The notes: generated by a model from the sequence alone, not told the origin. Counted from the stretch's first letter, positions 31,954-42,197 are shown. The stretch: 64,000 nt of DNA from Dyadobacter linearis (GCF_907165045.1 NZ_CAJRAU010000001.1:992001-1056000), one strand, 5' to 3'. A program made the numbers and translations.

Positions 31954-34182
31954 ATGAAAAAAACTTTAACAGCACTCGCATTCCTCTGCCTGCCCTTTCT
32001 GTCGGCAGCCCAGAACCAGCCGGCACCAGCCGATTTCAATCTGGATTTCGAGAAAAAGAATCCCGGGCAAAAGCTGCCCGATAAATGGATGCAGTGGGGA
32101 ACGAGTTATCAGGTTGTGACAGACAGCACCGAAAAACACAATGGAAAAAATTCTGTTCTCCTAAAAGCCCCCGACCCGATCCCAAACGGGACTTTTGGTA
32201 GCGTAGCGAGCACGATTCCAGCACAATATATGGGGAAAGAAATAGAGCTGAGGGGGTATTTGAAATTCAGAAATGTAACCAGCGGCTGGGTTGGATTAAT
32301 GCTGCGGATCGATGGAAAAGCGGGTACGCTGCAATTCAATAATATGCAGGAAAAGGCGATTAACGGGACTTCCGACTGGAAACAGTATAGTATCAAACTT
32401 CCCTATTCCAGCAGTGCGGCCAAAATCCATATCGGCGCGCTACTGGCTGGGCCGGGCGAGTTATGGACAGACGATTTGGAGCTATTCATTGACGGAAAGC
32501 CATTTTACGAAGCACCTGTCAGAAAGCCTATTGCGGCTGAGCTGGACAAAGAATTTGACAAAGGTTCGAATGTGGTTCTGGATAAACTGACCCCGGCGCT
32601 CACACAGGATCTGTCTGATCTGGGCAGATTGTGGGGCTTTTTGAAATACTATCACCCGGCTGTCAAAACTGGCAACCATAACTGGGATTATGAGCTTTTT
32701 CGGATTCTGCCTCAGCTAACTAGTGCAAAATCAAAAGCGGAAAAAGAGAAGATATTATATCAATGGATTAAAAAGCTGGGACCGGTAAATCCGGGATCGG
32801 CACAGCCAATTCCAGAAACAGCCGTATTGAAACCAACCTTAAACTGGCTCTCGAATCCTGCAATAGGGAAAGAAATGCAAGCTTTGCTCGATACAATAAA
32901 AAATGCAAAGAAAACGCATGAAAGCTATTACATCTCCATGTATCCGGACGTGGGAAATCCTGAATTCAAAAACGAAAATCCATACCCGCAAATGCAATAT
33001 TCCGACGCGGGTTACAGGTTGCTGAGTTTATTCCGATACTGGAATATGATCGAATATTTTTTCCCATATAAATCCCTCATTAAAGAAGATTGGCAAGCGG
33101 TGCTCACTGAATTTATACCAAAATTTATCAATGTAACCGACGAAACTTCCTATAAGCTGACCACACTCGAACTGATCGGCAGGGTAAAGGATACGCACGC
33201 TAATATTTACAATCAGCAAGGCGCATTAAACAAATATTTCGGAGAAAAATACGCGCCGGCGCAGCTTACATTTGTTGAAAATAAACCGGTTGTTACCGAT
33301 TATTATAACGCTGCACTTGGAGAAAAGTCGGGATTGAAAATAGGGGATATTGTTGAAAAAATCAATGGAAAAAGCATTGCGCAGCTGATTAAAGAAAAAC
33401 TACCCTATTCACCGGCTTCCAACTATCCTACTCAGCTGAGGGTATTGTCTTCCAATTTGTTACGGACCAATGATTCTACGATTTCTGTCAGTATCAGACG
33501 AAATAATAAGGTGCAGGATCTGGTGGTTCCTGCATTCGGTACCGACAAGATCAATATTTATGCTAATTTCAATAAAGCGGATACCTGTTTCAAAATGATC
33601 AGCCCGGATATTGCTTATTTGTATCCCGGAAAATGGAAAAATACATACATGTCAAAGCTTACCCCTGAGATCTCAAAAAGCAAAGGTCTGATCATAGATA
33701 TGCGCTGCTATCCTTCTGATTTTATGGTTTTTAGCTTTGGACCATACCTGTTACCCGAGGCGAAACCTTTTGTTAAATTCACAATGGGTAGTTTCCATAC
33801 ACCCGGAACGTTTACATTCGGCAGAAACATCAGCATAGGGAGCGCCAACCCAAATTATTACAAAGGAAAAATTATCCTGATCGTCAACGAAAGCACGCAG
33901 AGTCAGGCGGAATATACTTCTATGACATTCAAAACCGCCCCGAATATCACTGTAATCGGCAGTACCACGGCCGGCGCAGACGGAAACCTTTCCTCCATCG
34001 TGCTTCCAGGAAATATCTACACCGGCATCAGCGGGGTTGGCATTTATTATCCCGACGGCAAGGAAACCCAGCAAGTAGGAATTGTGCCCGATTTGCAGGT
34101 TACGCCTACTATTCAGGGTATTATTTCAGGAAAAGATGAGCTGCTGGAAAAAGCGGTACAGCTGCTGACAGACAGCAAATAA
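31954..34182 (+). CDS. S41 family tail-specific-like peptidase with N-terminal jelly-roll domain
   Basis: A 742-residue exported protein with a signal peptide (ending LSAAQ). A galactose-binding-like beta-sandwich (about residues 25-180) is followed by a central helical region, a PDZ-like segment (GEKSGLKIGDIVEKING, about 465-481) and the S41 core. The core has the probable catalytic serine in NESTQSQAEYTSM and lysine in the following FKTAPNITVIGS run, then TTAGADGN. It probably trims peptides in the periplasm or outside. It ends 5 bp from the convergent GH95 gene. Confidence 0.85.
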   Translation: MKKTLTALAFLCLPFLSAAQNQPAPADFNLDFEKKNPGQKLPDKWMQWGTSYQVVTDSTEKHNGKNSVLLKAPDPIPNGTFGSVASTIPAQYMGKEIELRGYLKFRNVTSGWVGLMLRIDGKAGTLQFNNMQEKAINGTSDWKQYSIKLPYSSSAAKIHIGALLAGPGELWTDDLELFIDGKPFYEAPVRKPIAAELDKEFDKGSNVVLDKLTPALTQDLSDLGRLWGFLKYYHPAVKTGNHNWDYELFRILPQLTSAKSKAEKEKILYQWIKKLGPVNPGSAQPIPETAVLKPTLNWLSNPAIGKEMQALLDTIKNAKKTHESYYISMYPDVGNPEFKNENPYPQMQYSDAGYRLLSLFRYWNMIEYFFPYKSLIKEDWQAVLTEFIPKFINVTDETSYKLTTLELIGRVKDTHANIYNQQGALNKYFGEKYAPAQLTFVENKPVVTDYYNAALGEKSGLKIGDIVEKINGKSIAQLIKEKLPYSPASNYPTQLRVLSSNLLRTNDSTISVSIRRNNKVQDLVVPAFGTDKINIYANFNKADTCFKMISPDIAYLYPGKWKNTYMSKLTPEISKSKGLIIDMRCYPSDFMVFSFGPYLLPEAKPFVKFTMGSFHTPGTFTFGRNISIGSANPNYYKGKIILIVNESTQSQAEYTSMTFKTAPNITVIGSTTAGADGNLSSIVLPGNIYTGISGVGIYYPDGKETQQVGIVPDLQVTPTIQGIISGKDELLEKAVQLLTDSK

Positions 34183-34187
34183 GTGCT

Positions 34188-36764
34188 TTATTTTCCGGGC
34201 GTTACCACATAAGTTTTACCAGCCGAGGTTTGAAAATCTTTCAATATCCCGGCTGGCAACTTTTCTTCCGCCGCTGTTCTGTTTTTTTCAGGATTGATAA
34301 AAGAAAACAATGCGTTGGTATTTGCACCGGCGGCCGGCTTCGCTATTGCGCCTTTCACGATAGTCTCTTCATTGGTCCTGATCCTGCAATTTCCGCCCAG
34401 CGCCGATTTCACCGACGCACTTTTCAGCTTGCCGTCCGCCCATTCCAGATCAATTTCAAAACCACCGCGGGCTTTCAAACCTGTGATCTTACCGTCGGGC
34501 CAGGCTTTGGGCAATGCAGGCAGCAAATGAATTTCGCCCGCGTGACTTTGCACAAGCATTTCTGCAATACCTGCGGTACCGCCAAAATTTCCGTCGATCT
34601 GAAACGGCGGGCAGGCGTCGAACATATTGGGATACAACCCGCCTTTTCCCTGCAAAGCCGGATCATTTTCCCGCACCAGCGTGATCAGGTTGGTGAGCAG
34701 CGTGTGCGCCTTATCTCCATTTAAAAGCCGCGCGTGGATGTTGATCTTCCAGCCCATCGCCCAGCCCGTGCCTGAATCCCCCCGCCGTTCCATGGATTTG
34801 GCAACCGCCGTATTAAGGGTCGGATTGGTAAAACGGTTGATCTGATTCGAAGGATGCAATGCGTACAAATGCGAGATATGCCGGTGCTCGGGCTCGCCAT
34901 CCTCAAAATCAAATTGCCATTCCTGCAACTGCCCGTACTTCCCGATCTGGTAAGGCAGCAACTTTTCCTGTTTTGCCTTAATTTCATCATAAAGCTTCTG
35001 ATCCTGAACACCTAACAGATCATAAGCTTCAATAAACCGGGCGAAAGATTCCCGGATCAGCGCCATATCCATAGTCGGGCCCGGGCTCATTGTAGACTTT
35101 CCGTCCTCATACTTAAACTGGTGCTCAGGCGAATGCCCCACCGGCGTCACGAGGTAGCCGTCCTTATTCGGTACCAGCCAGTCTTTGTAAAACAGCACAA
35201 CTCCTCTTAGCAGCGGGTAAACGTCATTTTTCAGGAATTTTTTATCTCCGTGAAACAGGTACCTTTCCCAGTAATGACTGGTGAGCCAGCCCTGCGCCAT
35301 CGGCCAGAAAGAGCAGTTACAAAGGTCGATCGGCTCGGTGTGGCGCCAGATATCCGTATTATGGTGCACCACCCAGCCCTGGTTTCCATACATCGAGCGG
35401 GCAGTTTTGGATCCGTTTACCGACAACTCTTTGATCGCTTTCAAAAATGGTTCGTGGCATTCCGATAGATTAGTCAGCTCCGCCGGCCAGTAATTCATTT
35501 CTGCATTGATGTTGACAGTATAGCCTCCATTCCAGGGCGGGATAATCCTGTCGTTCCACATACCCTGCAAGTTAAGTGGCTGCCCTCCCGGTCGAGAACC
35601 GGCGATCATCAGGTATCTGCCGAATTGATAGAATAGCCCGGTCAGCGACTGATCCTTCCCATTCGAAAACTGCGCGATACGCTGGTCAGTCGGGAGCTTG
35701 GATTGCTCATTTAATGTGCCGATCTGAATTTTGGATCTATTAAAAAGCTTCTGATAATCAGCTAAATGCGCATTATATAGTACTTCGTAATTTTTGTTTT
35801 GGGTAGAAGCAAGATGCTTTTTGGTCAGCTCGGCCGGATCCAATCCTTCGGTAGCCGGACTTTTATCAAAACCATTATAACTCGTAGCGCAAGCCAGCAG
35901 GATCACCACTTCCGAAGCACCTGAAATCCTGACCTTATCTCCCGCATATTCCACTTTACCGCCCCTGTGGGTGGTTTGAATGCGCGCCTCAAAGCCCATT
36001 CCCCAACCATTTGCATCCTCGCAGTACAAAACCTGCGAAGCGCCGGGCAGCCGGCTTCCGTCCTTGGCATACACTTCCGGATATTTGTACATATCCCCCG
36101 CTTTTTCAACCTGCTTAAAAGAACGCCGGAGTACAAAACCAGGCGCTTTGGCCGACATAATATACTGGTTATTTTTGGTTGAAATATTGGCCAGCGGCGT
36201 GTGTAATGTAGATAATTGCAGTTCCCCGTTCAGCTTTTCCTTCCCGCTGGCAGTCAGCCGGATCACGATCACGCGGTTGGGGTAACTGGCAAAAATATCA
36301 CGTTTGAAAGTGGTACCGTTTACCTGATATTCGGTGTGTGTAGTAGCAGTAGCGAGGTCGAGCGAGCGGCGGTAACCGGTTGCTTTTCCGCTGTGTTCCA
36401 TCTTAATTTTCAGGTCGCCCAGCGGCTGGTAATCCTGGTGATTTCGCCCCAGCCATTCCGCCGCGACGAGACTTTCTGCCTCTTTATATTTTCCTATTTT
36501 AAAAAGTGAATCGACCTTCCGGAAATCCTTGCGAACATCCAGCGAAGTAAAAGTACCCTTGGGATCGCCCGAGTAAAGCGTGACTTCATTGAGCTGCAAA
36601 TGCTCCTCCTCCACCCCGCCAAAAATCATCGCGCCCATACGTCCGTTGCCCACCGGCAAAGCCTCCGTCCAAACTTCTGCCGGCTTCTCGTACCATAGCC
36701 GCAGGTCCTGTGCGAAGATTGAATTTACCATTAAAACACTGAGCAGCAGCAAACAAGCTTTCAT
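34188..36764 (-). CDS. GH95 family glycoside hydrolase (alpha-L-fucosidase/galactosidase type)
   Basis: An 858-residue exported protein with a signal peptide (MKACLLLLSVLMVNSIFAQ; the ATG at 36764 is chosen over the longer frame at 36836). It has the N-terminal beta domain (LWYEKPAEVWTEALPVGNG and MIFGGVEEEHLQLNE), a helical linker, an (alpha/alpha)6 barrel with NINAEMNYWPAE, and the final region DGNFGGTAGIAEMLVQSH. GH95 enzymes remove alpha-1,2-fucose or alpha-L-galactose by inversion from xyloglucan, glycans or pectin. No SusCD pair is adjacent. Confidence 0.95.
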   Translation of the reverse strand: MKACLLLLSVLMVNSIFAQDLRLWYEKPAEVWTEALPVGNGRMGAMIFGGVEEEHLQLNEVTLYSGDPKGTFTSLDVRKDFRKVDSLFKIGKYKEAESLVAAEWLGRNHQDYQPLGDLKIKMEHSGKATGYRRSLDLATATTHTEYQVNGTTFKRDIFASYPNRVIVIRLTASGKEKLNGELQLSTLHTPLANISTKNNQYIMSAKAPGFVLRRSFKQVEKAGDMYKYPEVYAKDGSRLPGASQVLYCEDANGWGMGFEARIQTTHRGGKVEYAGDKVRISGASEVVILLACATSYNGFDKSPATEGLDPAELTKKHLASTQNKNYEVLYNAHLADYQKLFNRSKIQIGTLNEQSKLPTDQRIAQFSNGKDQSLTGLFYQFGRYLMIAGSRPGGQPLNLQGMWNDRIIPPWNGGYTVNINAEMNYWPAELTNLSECHEPFLKAIKELSVNGSKTARSMYGNQGWVVHHNTDIWRHTEPIDLCNCSFWPMAQGWLTSHYWERYLFHGDKKFLKNDVYPLLRGVVLFYKDWLVPNKDGYLVTPVGHSPEHQFKYEDGKSTMSPGPTMDMALIRESFARFIEAYDLLGVQDQKLYDEIKAKQEKLLPYQIGKYGQLQEWQFDFEDGEPEHRHISHLYALHPSNQINRFTNPTLNTAVAKSMERRGDSGTGWAMGWKINIHARLLNGDKAHTLLTNLITLVRENDPALQGKGGLYPNMFDACPPFQIDGNFGGTAGIAEMLVQSHAGEIHLLPALPKAWPDGKITGLKARGGFEIDLEWADGKLKSASVKSALGGNCRIRTNEETIVKGAIAKPAAGANTNALFSFINPEKNRTAAEEKLPAGILKDFQTSAGKTYVVTPGK

Positions 36765-36791
36765 GATGAAGTTATATTGGTTGTAAATGCA

Positions 36792-36824
36792 AATCAGCCC
36801 GAACGAATGCACGGCGGGCTGATT
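36792..36824 (-). terminator. Hairpin terminator after the QOR2-like gene
   Basis: A perfect 10-bp stem, AATCAGCCCG (36792-36801) with CGGGCTGATT (36815-36824), has a 13-base loop just after the end of the minus-strand SDR. The T tract that follows is weak. Confidence 0.6.
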
Positions 36825-36845
36825 GTATGACTCCAATTTGGGCGT

Positions 36846-37724
36846 TTAACCCGCATTCGCCTCGCTATTTCTTAAAAGCTGCGTGAGGTATTCTTCCGTA
36901 GTGAGCCGTTTTTTGCCCAGCAGCTTTTCCAGTTTCGGGTCTGTCAATGCAAATTCCCCGGCTGTGATACTGTCGCCCATATTGAGATAAAAAACGGCTT
37001 CTTCTTCCGGCAAGCCTGCGTTAAGCAATTCACTTTTAAAAATCTCCCCCGGAACATCGGTATAGCTGCATGCAATGCCCTTGATATTTTGAAGCAGCCC
37101 GGCTACATCAGCGAATGTAAAAGCCTTTTCACCCGTAATTTCATAAATCTGATTTCCTTCTTCCGGCTGAGCGAGTATCTTGCTGATCGCTTCGGCGATA
37201 TCGATCCGCGACACAAAACTGACCGCCCCATTTCCCGCAGAATAATAGATCTGGCCGTTTTCCATCGCGCTGCCGATAAAAAGCGGGATCGTTTCCATGT
37301 ACATACTATTCCTGAAAATTGAATACCGCATGCCCGATTCGCGGATAGACTGCTCCGTTTGCCGGCAGGCTTGCCCGCCCCAGAAGATCGGGTTTTCGGA
37401 GGGACTCAATGTACTGGTGTAAACAATATGCGCTACCCCCTGCCGCACAGCCGCCGCGACAACGTTTTGCTCTTCGGTTACCGCCTGCTCTCCATAACTT
37501 GCAGAAGAAACTTGCAAAAGCCGCTTTATACCCTGAAAAGCAGTTTCTAAGCTTGCCGGATCATTATAATCCGCCTTCCGGATCTGAATACCCAGTCCGG
37601 CAAATTGCGCCATTTTCTGAGGTTCCCGAACGACCGCTACGATATTCGCAGCCTGCGTTTTTTGCAATAAAAAGGAAAGTACCGCCTTCCCCAGATTCCC
37701 ATTTGCTCCTGTGATCGCTATCAT
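36846..37724 (-). CDS. NmrA-like NAD(P)H:quinone oxidoreductase (QOR2-type)
   Basis: A 292-residue SDR with the Rossmann motif GANGNLG (about residues 5-11), HIVYTSTLSPSENP, then FRNSMYMETIPLFI and a C-terminal part with FADVAGLLQNIKGI. This is the QOR2/NmrA pattern of NADPH-dependent quinone reductases. It is upstream of the GH95 gene on the same strand but separated from it by a hairpin. Confidence 0.88.
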   Translation of the reverse strand: MIAITGANGNLGKAVLSFLLQKTQAANIVAVVREPQKMAQFAGLGIQIRKADYNDPASLETAFQGIKRLLQVSSASYGEQAVTEEQNVVAAAVRQGVAHIVYTSTLSPSENPIFWGGQACRQTEQSIRESGMRYSIFRNSMYMETIPLFIGSAMENGQIYYSAGNGAVSFVSRIDIAEAISKILAQPEEGNQIYEITGEKAFTFADVAGLLQNIKGIACSYTDVPGEIFKSELLNAGLPEEEAVFYLNMGDSITAGEFALTDPKLEKLLGKKRLTTEEYLTQLLRNSEANAG

Positions 37725-37868
37725 GGTTTTTCGTTTTTTTCAAAACTAGAATGGCACGATTCGAGAAAATAGAATGAAACCGACAGGGGTATTAAAAATT
37801 AGACTTTGTTGTATAATAAAAAAGCACCACGGATCTTTAATATCATATCAGATCCTATTCCCGCCTTA

Positions 37869-39209
37869 ATGCAAACTTTACTCCGACTTTTTTGCATGAT
37901 CTGCATTGCTGGTATAAATCCGGCAACTGCGCAAAGCGACTCAACGCGGCTGGCTGTTGTTTTTCCCAGGTTCAATATTCTCCATAATAAGGTAGCCCGA
38001 CCTTACCATTCCTATTTCATGTATAACCGTAGTTATATTTGGCTGGGGGGTAAATCAAGATTTGAGGCGATGAGCGAATTGATCGAGATCAAAAAGCAAA
38101 GCCTCTATCCAGAGCCGGATTCACTTGCACAAAACATTGTTTATCAATCACAAATGTGCGCGGCGAGTAACGACATGAATGGCGATCCTCCGAAAGTAGC
38201 GTCGTGGGATACTTTCGAGACAGTTCCCTTGATGTTTGAGTTCTGGAATGCAGAATTTCCTGTTTGGTATGCCGGCAGGATTACCCCCATCGCCGACGAT
38301 CAGATTTTGCAGAATGCCGCACCTTTTTATCAAAGCATTATTGATTTTAAAATAACAAATGGAAATGCGGTTTTAAACAACAAAAAACTGACGTTTAAAC
38401 CTTTGCGTTACGAGGGTTCCTTTGGAAATGAAGCACAAATGAAGCAACATATCAAAGCTTTAAAAAATGCGCAGGTGAATACCGTGATTGTCAAAAATCA
38501 CAATAAGCGGTGGCTGGAATTGTGTGACAGTCTGGGACTTTATACCATTATTGAATATCAGCTGGATGAGAGAATGAATGGATTGTCGGAAGAGCAGTTG
38601 TGGCATTCCCTTCAATTTTCGAATTTTTCGGCTCAAAATCTCCCTTCGTTTGAAGATCGGCGCGTGCCAAATGCGTCACTTTTATTTTACTGTTTAAAAG
38701 GTGGCGATCAGAATTTGAATAAGGTCGTAAATCAATACTTAACTAACGCAGGAAGATTCAATCCGATGGCTTATCCATTGAAAGAAATCGAGAAAATGGG
38801 CGTAATGAATGCGCCGGTATTTTATGCAGATAGTGCTTTGCAATGCAATACCAATAAACGTATTTTGGAATTATCCGCTGAGAAATATAAGCCTGTTATT
38901 GTAGCTATTACGAATTTTGATCAAGGCGAATTAATCTTACGGAATACGATGGATTTCAGCGATTTGTCCAGCTCTGTTTATGAATGGAAATTGTCGGAAA
39001 ACGGGCAACTGGCCGCGAAGGGAAATGGAATATTAAACGAATTAACTCCTCAAAATCAATTCCGAAAAACGCTTTTTACAGATGCTATTACTTTTCAACC
39101 TAAAAAAGAATACGTGCTTGAAATAGCGCTGACGATCAGGAATGAAAGAATTGCGCAAGTCGAAAGTAGCAAAATGACTTTTTCACGAAAGCCGGTTAAT
39201 TCCAGATAA
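37869..39209 (+). CDS. Secreted degenerate GH2/beta-galactosidase-like protein
   Basis: A 446-residue protein with a signal peptide (MQTLLRLFCMICIAG onwards; the ATG at 37869 is chosen). The region LTFKPLRYEGSFGNEAQMKQ, then LKNAQVNTVIVKNHNKRWLE, then LYTIIEYQLDERMN resembles the start of the GH2 TIM barrel (LRGVNRHE, IK-x-N-N-I-N-A-V-R-T-S-H, Y-G-L-Y-V-I-D-E-x-N). But the catalytic glutamate segments are missing, and only about 100 residues separate it from a GH2-like late domain (YKPVIVAITNFDQGELILRN and EWKLSENGQLAAKG). I read it as a pseudo-enzyme or a remnant remodelled for binding. The resemblance is by eye. Confidence 0.6.
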   Translation: MQTLLRLFCMICIAGINPATAQSDSTRLAVVFPRFNILHNKVARPYHSYFMYNRSYIWLGGKSRFEAMSELIEIKKQSLYPEPDSLAQNIVYQSQMCAASNDMNGDPPKVASWDTFETVPLMFEFWNAEFPVWYAGRITPIADDQILQNAAPFYQSIIDFKITNGNAVLNNKKLTFKPLRYEGSFGNEAQMKQHIKALKNAQVNTVIVKNHNKRWLELCDSLGLYTIIEYQLDERMNGLSEEQLWHSLQFSNFSAQNLPSFEDRRVPNASLLFYCLKGGDQNLNKVVNQYLTNAGRFNPMAYPLKEIEKMGVMNAPVFYADSALQCNTNKRILELSAEKYKPVIVAITNFDQGELILRNTMDFSDLSSSVYEWKLSENGQLAAKGNGILNELTPQNQFRKTLFTDAITFQPKKEYVLEIALTIRNERIAQVESSKMTFSRKPVNSR

Positions 39210-39221
39210 CGACCGATAAAT

Positions 39222-40034
39222 TCACCCGATAATCTCAGGGAAATTCTCTACTAGTTCGCTGGATTTCTTTTGAAACCGAAACGGCGAATCTCCTGCAAAT
39301 TCTTTGAATGAACGAATGAAATGCGACTGGTCAGCGTATTGATTTTCGTAAGCGATATCTGAAAGCTTTTCGAAACCGTTTTCGCGAAGCTGCGTTAGCG
39401 AAGACTGAAAACGAACGATCCTGCAAAATTGCAAAGGTGAAATACCGATTACACGCTGAAACCGGCGTTCTAATGCGCGCTCCGAAAGTCCCGTTTTTTC
39501 CTGCAAAATACAAAGCGAAATCGCACCCTTTTCTCTGTAAATTATTGACAACGCAAGCATTACATCAACGTCGGAAGTAGCGGAGTTACATGCAATTTGT
39601 TGCTTTAAAAAAGTACTTAAAACAGAAATCTTATCCTGCATTGAATTTGTTTCAATCAGCCTTTCGGTCAGATATTTGCTATCGCTATTGAGCATAGTAA
39701 CATCAACGCAGGTATTGGTGAGCTCGCTTGCCGGTAGCCCGAAAATCGTTTTCAAAGCGTGCGGATAAAGATAAATGCCTATTGCTCGAAACGCGGGCGG
39801 CGATTTGATTTCCGTCGCAGAGGTGGTTTGACCATATAAAAAAGTTGACGGAAGTTGTTTCTCAAACTGATACAAAGAACCGTTTTCGGATTCATGAAAG
39901 ATCATTCCGGGTGAACCGTCGGCAATAGTTTGGAAGCGCCTGGAAGTAGCCTGCCCCCGATTATCTTCCAGCACCCAGAAATACTTCACATAATCGCGTA
40001 AGTCAGGAGCCGGCTGAATAATATGGTGTTTCAT
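39222..40034 (-). CDS. AraC family transcriptional regulator
   Basis: A 270-residue protein with an N-terminal DUF6597-like ligand domain (about residues 1-140, DYVKYFWVLEDN and SPGMIFHESENG) and a C-terminal two-HTH AraC domain (LQEKTGLSERALERRF and DQSHFIRSFKEFAGDSPF). It is monocistronic, with a 322-bp gap upstream. The ligand is unknown. Confidence 0.92.
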   Translation of the reverse strand: MKHHIIQPAPDLRDYVKYFWVLEDNRGQATSRRFQTIADGSPGMIFHESENGSLYQFEKQLPSTFLYGQTTSATEIKSPPAFRAIGIYLYPHALKTIFGLPASELTNTCVDVTMLNSDSKYLTERLIETNSMQDKISVLSTFLKQQIACNSATSDVDVMLALSIIYREKGAISLCILQEKTGLSERALERRFQRVIGISPLQFCRIVRFQSSLTQLRENGFEKLSDIAYENQYADQSHFIRSFKEFAGDSPFRFQKKSSELVENFPEIIG

Positions 40035-40356
40035 ACAGACAAATTACTGAAACAGACATTTTCAAGCAAAGTTGTCGCTTTTTATTCTGAAAGATATTTA
40101 GGGGAGTTTAAAACAAGGAAGGGGAGGTCGCCATCTACCGGTCTCGCTCCCCATTCCAAGGTTGATGCTTTGATCAACGAATCTTAGTCAAAAAGGGGTA
40201 AGTCAAGCAATTTCTGACCTAACACTTGCACCGATTAAAGAAGAGAGGTTGTTATTACGTGATATAAAACTAGTCATATTAGTTACCTCTGTTTTGAGAA
40301 TTATACCGATACGGTATTTGATCATTCCAAATCCGGGATTTTACAAACGAAAGTTT
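40035..40356. other. 322-bp gap with one hairpin, no gene seen
   Basis: No credible frame is seen on either strand. GGAAGGGGAG (from about 40117) can pair with CTCCCC-A-TTCC (40147-40157) with one bulge, around a 20-base loop, but this is not a clear terminator. The remainder is AT-rich and contains upstream DNA for the AraC gene and downstream DNA of the LytTR gene. Confidence 0.5.
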
Positions 40357-41124
40357 TTATCTGCTTTTCACCACATTCAATTTGGCGATCAAATCCTGGC
40401 GGCGACCTTCCGGAATAGGGATTTTGTGGATTCCTGCGATGATCTGATTTGCACTTAACCTGCTGATATGGTCGAGGTTAATAATGTGCTTTCTTGATAG
40501 TTTATAGAAGTAGCTTTTCAGTTCAGAATAAATGCGGCCAATGTTGGGTGAGACGTAAATGTAGTTGAACGATTTTTCAGGATAGAGCCGTTTAAATTCT
40601 TCTTCGGTAATATAAATCTTGGCATAAGGACCATCCGCTTCGATGAAAATAATATTACTCTGTCGCACCTGAATATGTTCTTTATCCGTAAAAAACACGA
40701 TATATTCACTCTGTACACTTTTAGCCGCCGGCAGGTTACCCGCCTGAAAATTGTGTAGTGCGAGATTGATCTGCACAAATAATTCGCTCGGCCTGATCGG
40801 TTTTTCAAGAAAGGCGGCCGGGAAAGTGGATTGAGAACGTTCCGCTATTTCCTCGTAGGATTCTTCTCCGGTTATATAAATAATAGGGATCCATTTAATT
40901 CGCAGCAGCTCCTGTGCAGTAGCAATACCATCCTCCGGCCCGTCAAGCCGCATATCGATCAGCGCCAGATCGCAGGCCTGCGTCTTCATCAGTGAAACCG
41001 CATCCGTCAGGTTGCGCGCGATACCGGTAATTATAAATCCTTTCCCATTAAGTTCCGCTTCCAGTTGCCTGGCCATCAAAGGATTATCTTCAACAATTAG
41101 AATCTTAGCGGCTTCCGTAGTCAT
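40357..41124 (-). CDS. LytTR-type response regulator (orphan)
   Basis: A 255-residue protein with a receiver domain (KILIVEDNPLMARQLE; phospho-acceptor in LALIDMRLDG; then PIIYITGEE and FLEKPIRPSELF) and a C-terminal LytTR DNA-binding domain (YIVFFTDKEHIQVRQSNIIFI is its start; then LSRKHIINLDHI). No histidine kinase gene is adjacent, so it is an orphan here. A LytS/LytTR pair lies at 61467-63304. Confidence 0.92.
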   Translation of the reverse strand: MTTEAAKILIVEDNPLMARQLEAELNGKGFIITGIARNLTDAVSLMKTQACDLALIDMRLDGPEDGIATAQELLRIKWIPIIYITGEESYEEIAERSQSTFPAAFLEKPIRPSELFVQINLALHNFQAGNLPAAKSVQSEYIVFFTDKEHIQVRQSNIIFIEADGPYAKIYITEEEFKRLYPEKSFNYIYVSPNIGRIYSELKSYFYKLSRKHIINLDHISRLSANQIIAGIHKIPIPEGRRQDLIAKLNVVKSR

Positions 41125-41288
41125 AAAATTTTATTAGTTGCCAAACATATCTCCAAACTCGTTTAACCACAAATTAGAAAAATTATTTTACAGAACTAAT
41201 TCTATTCGAAATCAAATGGAACCTTGTAACAGGAAAGTACTGAAATCCTGATCTTAAATAAATGCAGAAATTTCTTTTTATCAATAGG

Positions 41289-42134
41289 TTATGGACAGGC
41301 GGATGACCATTTGTCCAGGTCTCTTTTCTTTAAAACTGCATAAATCCGAAGTGATTTGGCTTTGGGGCAAAATGTGTTTTCAAAAACTGCCTTGCTGGTC
41401 ATATCCGTATATTCGGTAGCGAAAACAGGTTTATTAAGTGCTGTGAAAGGCTGCGCCTGATCTTGCCAGCCTTGTTCAAATGCATCTTCCGTCAGCATCC
41501 AGTCAAACTTTGCACTATAATCCGGTGCCAGCTCAGGTACATTTTTCTGACCGATTCCCAGTCCGTTCCGGTGCGCCATTTCGATCAGAAAGTCGCAGTA
41601 CCTCCGCGTATCTGTTTCGGTTATCTGAAAACCGGTCTCATTTTCATAACTGTCGAGATTATCCGGCTCGATCGCGTCAAAACCCTTGTTGATGATCATA
41701 TTAAACCGCGAATTAAGCCAGGGCCGCAATTTTTCCGGCTGCCGGATATCCAGCCACCTTTCTTCCGGCCACTCGGGATATACTTTCCCAATCACTTCTT
41801 TCGGAAGCAAACCGGCATCGGGCCGGTCGTTTTCCAGGGTTCCTACCGAGAGATAAGCTATTACTTTCTTCCCCTGTGCATGCAGCGCAGCTACCTGCTC
41901 GGCCGAAGTTGTGAATGCGTCTACGTCGACAACATCCGCAGAAAACCGGTCACCTGCATTCAGATCATCGAGGTCCCAATCGAAAGAAACTCCATATACC
42001 GGCTTCCACCAGTCGGTTTTGTCGTTGGGCAGGTCAGTCCCGTCTACCACGTTGGTATCGTCGGAATCAATATCATCCGATTGGCAATTGAGCAGAAATA
42101 GGCCGGCCAGCAGCGGAAAGAGCATTTTTTTCAC
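41289..42134 (-). CDS. GH114 endo-alpha-1,4-polygalactosaminidase-like lipoprotein
   Basis: A 281-residue lipoprotein (lipobox LLNC at about residues 14-17) with an acidic linker and a GH114 TIM barrel: VYGVSFDWDLDDL, KVIAYLSVGTLEND, then FDAIEPDNLDSYEN with the acidic residues thought to be catalytic, and GIGQKNVPEL. GH114 enzymes cut alpha-1,4-galactosamine polymers such as those in fungal or Pseudomonas Pel-type matrices. It probably faces outward, on the cell surface. Confidence 0.92.
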   Translation of the reverse strand: MKKMLFPLLAGLFLLNCQSDDIDSDDTNVVDGTDLPNDKTDWWKPVYGVSFDWDLDDLNAGDRFSADVVDVDAFTTSAEQVAALHAQGKKVIAYLSVGTLENDRPDAGLLPKEVIGKVYPEWPEERWLDIRQPEKLRPWLNSRFNMIINKGFDAIEPDNLDSYENETGFQITETDTRRYCDFLIEMAHRNGLGIGQKNVPELAPDYSAKFDWMLTEDAFEQGWQDQAQPFTALNKPVFATEYTDMTSKAVFENTFCPKAKSLRIYAVLKKRDLDKWSSACP

Positions 42135-42197
42135 AATAGAGGAAGTGTTAGATCAAGTTGTAGACGACCGACACCGCGATTTATTGCAACCAGACCA

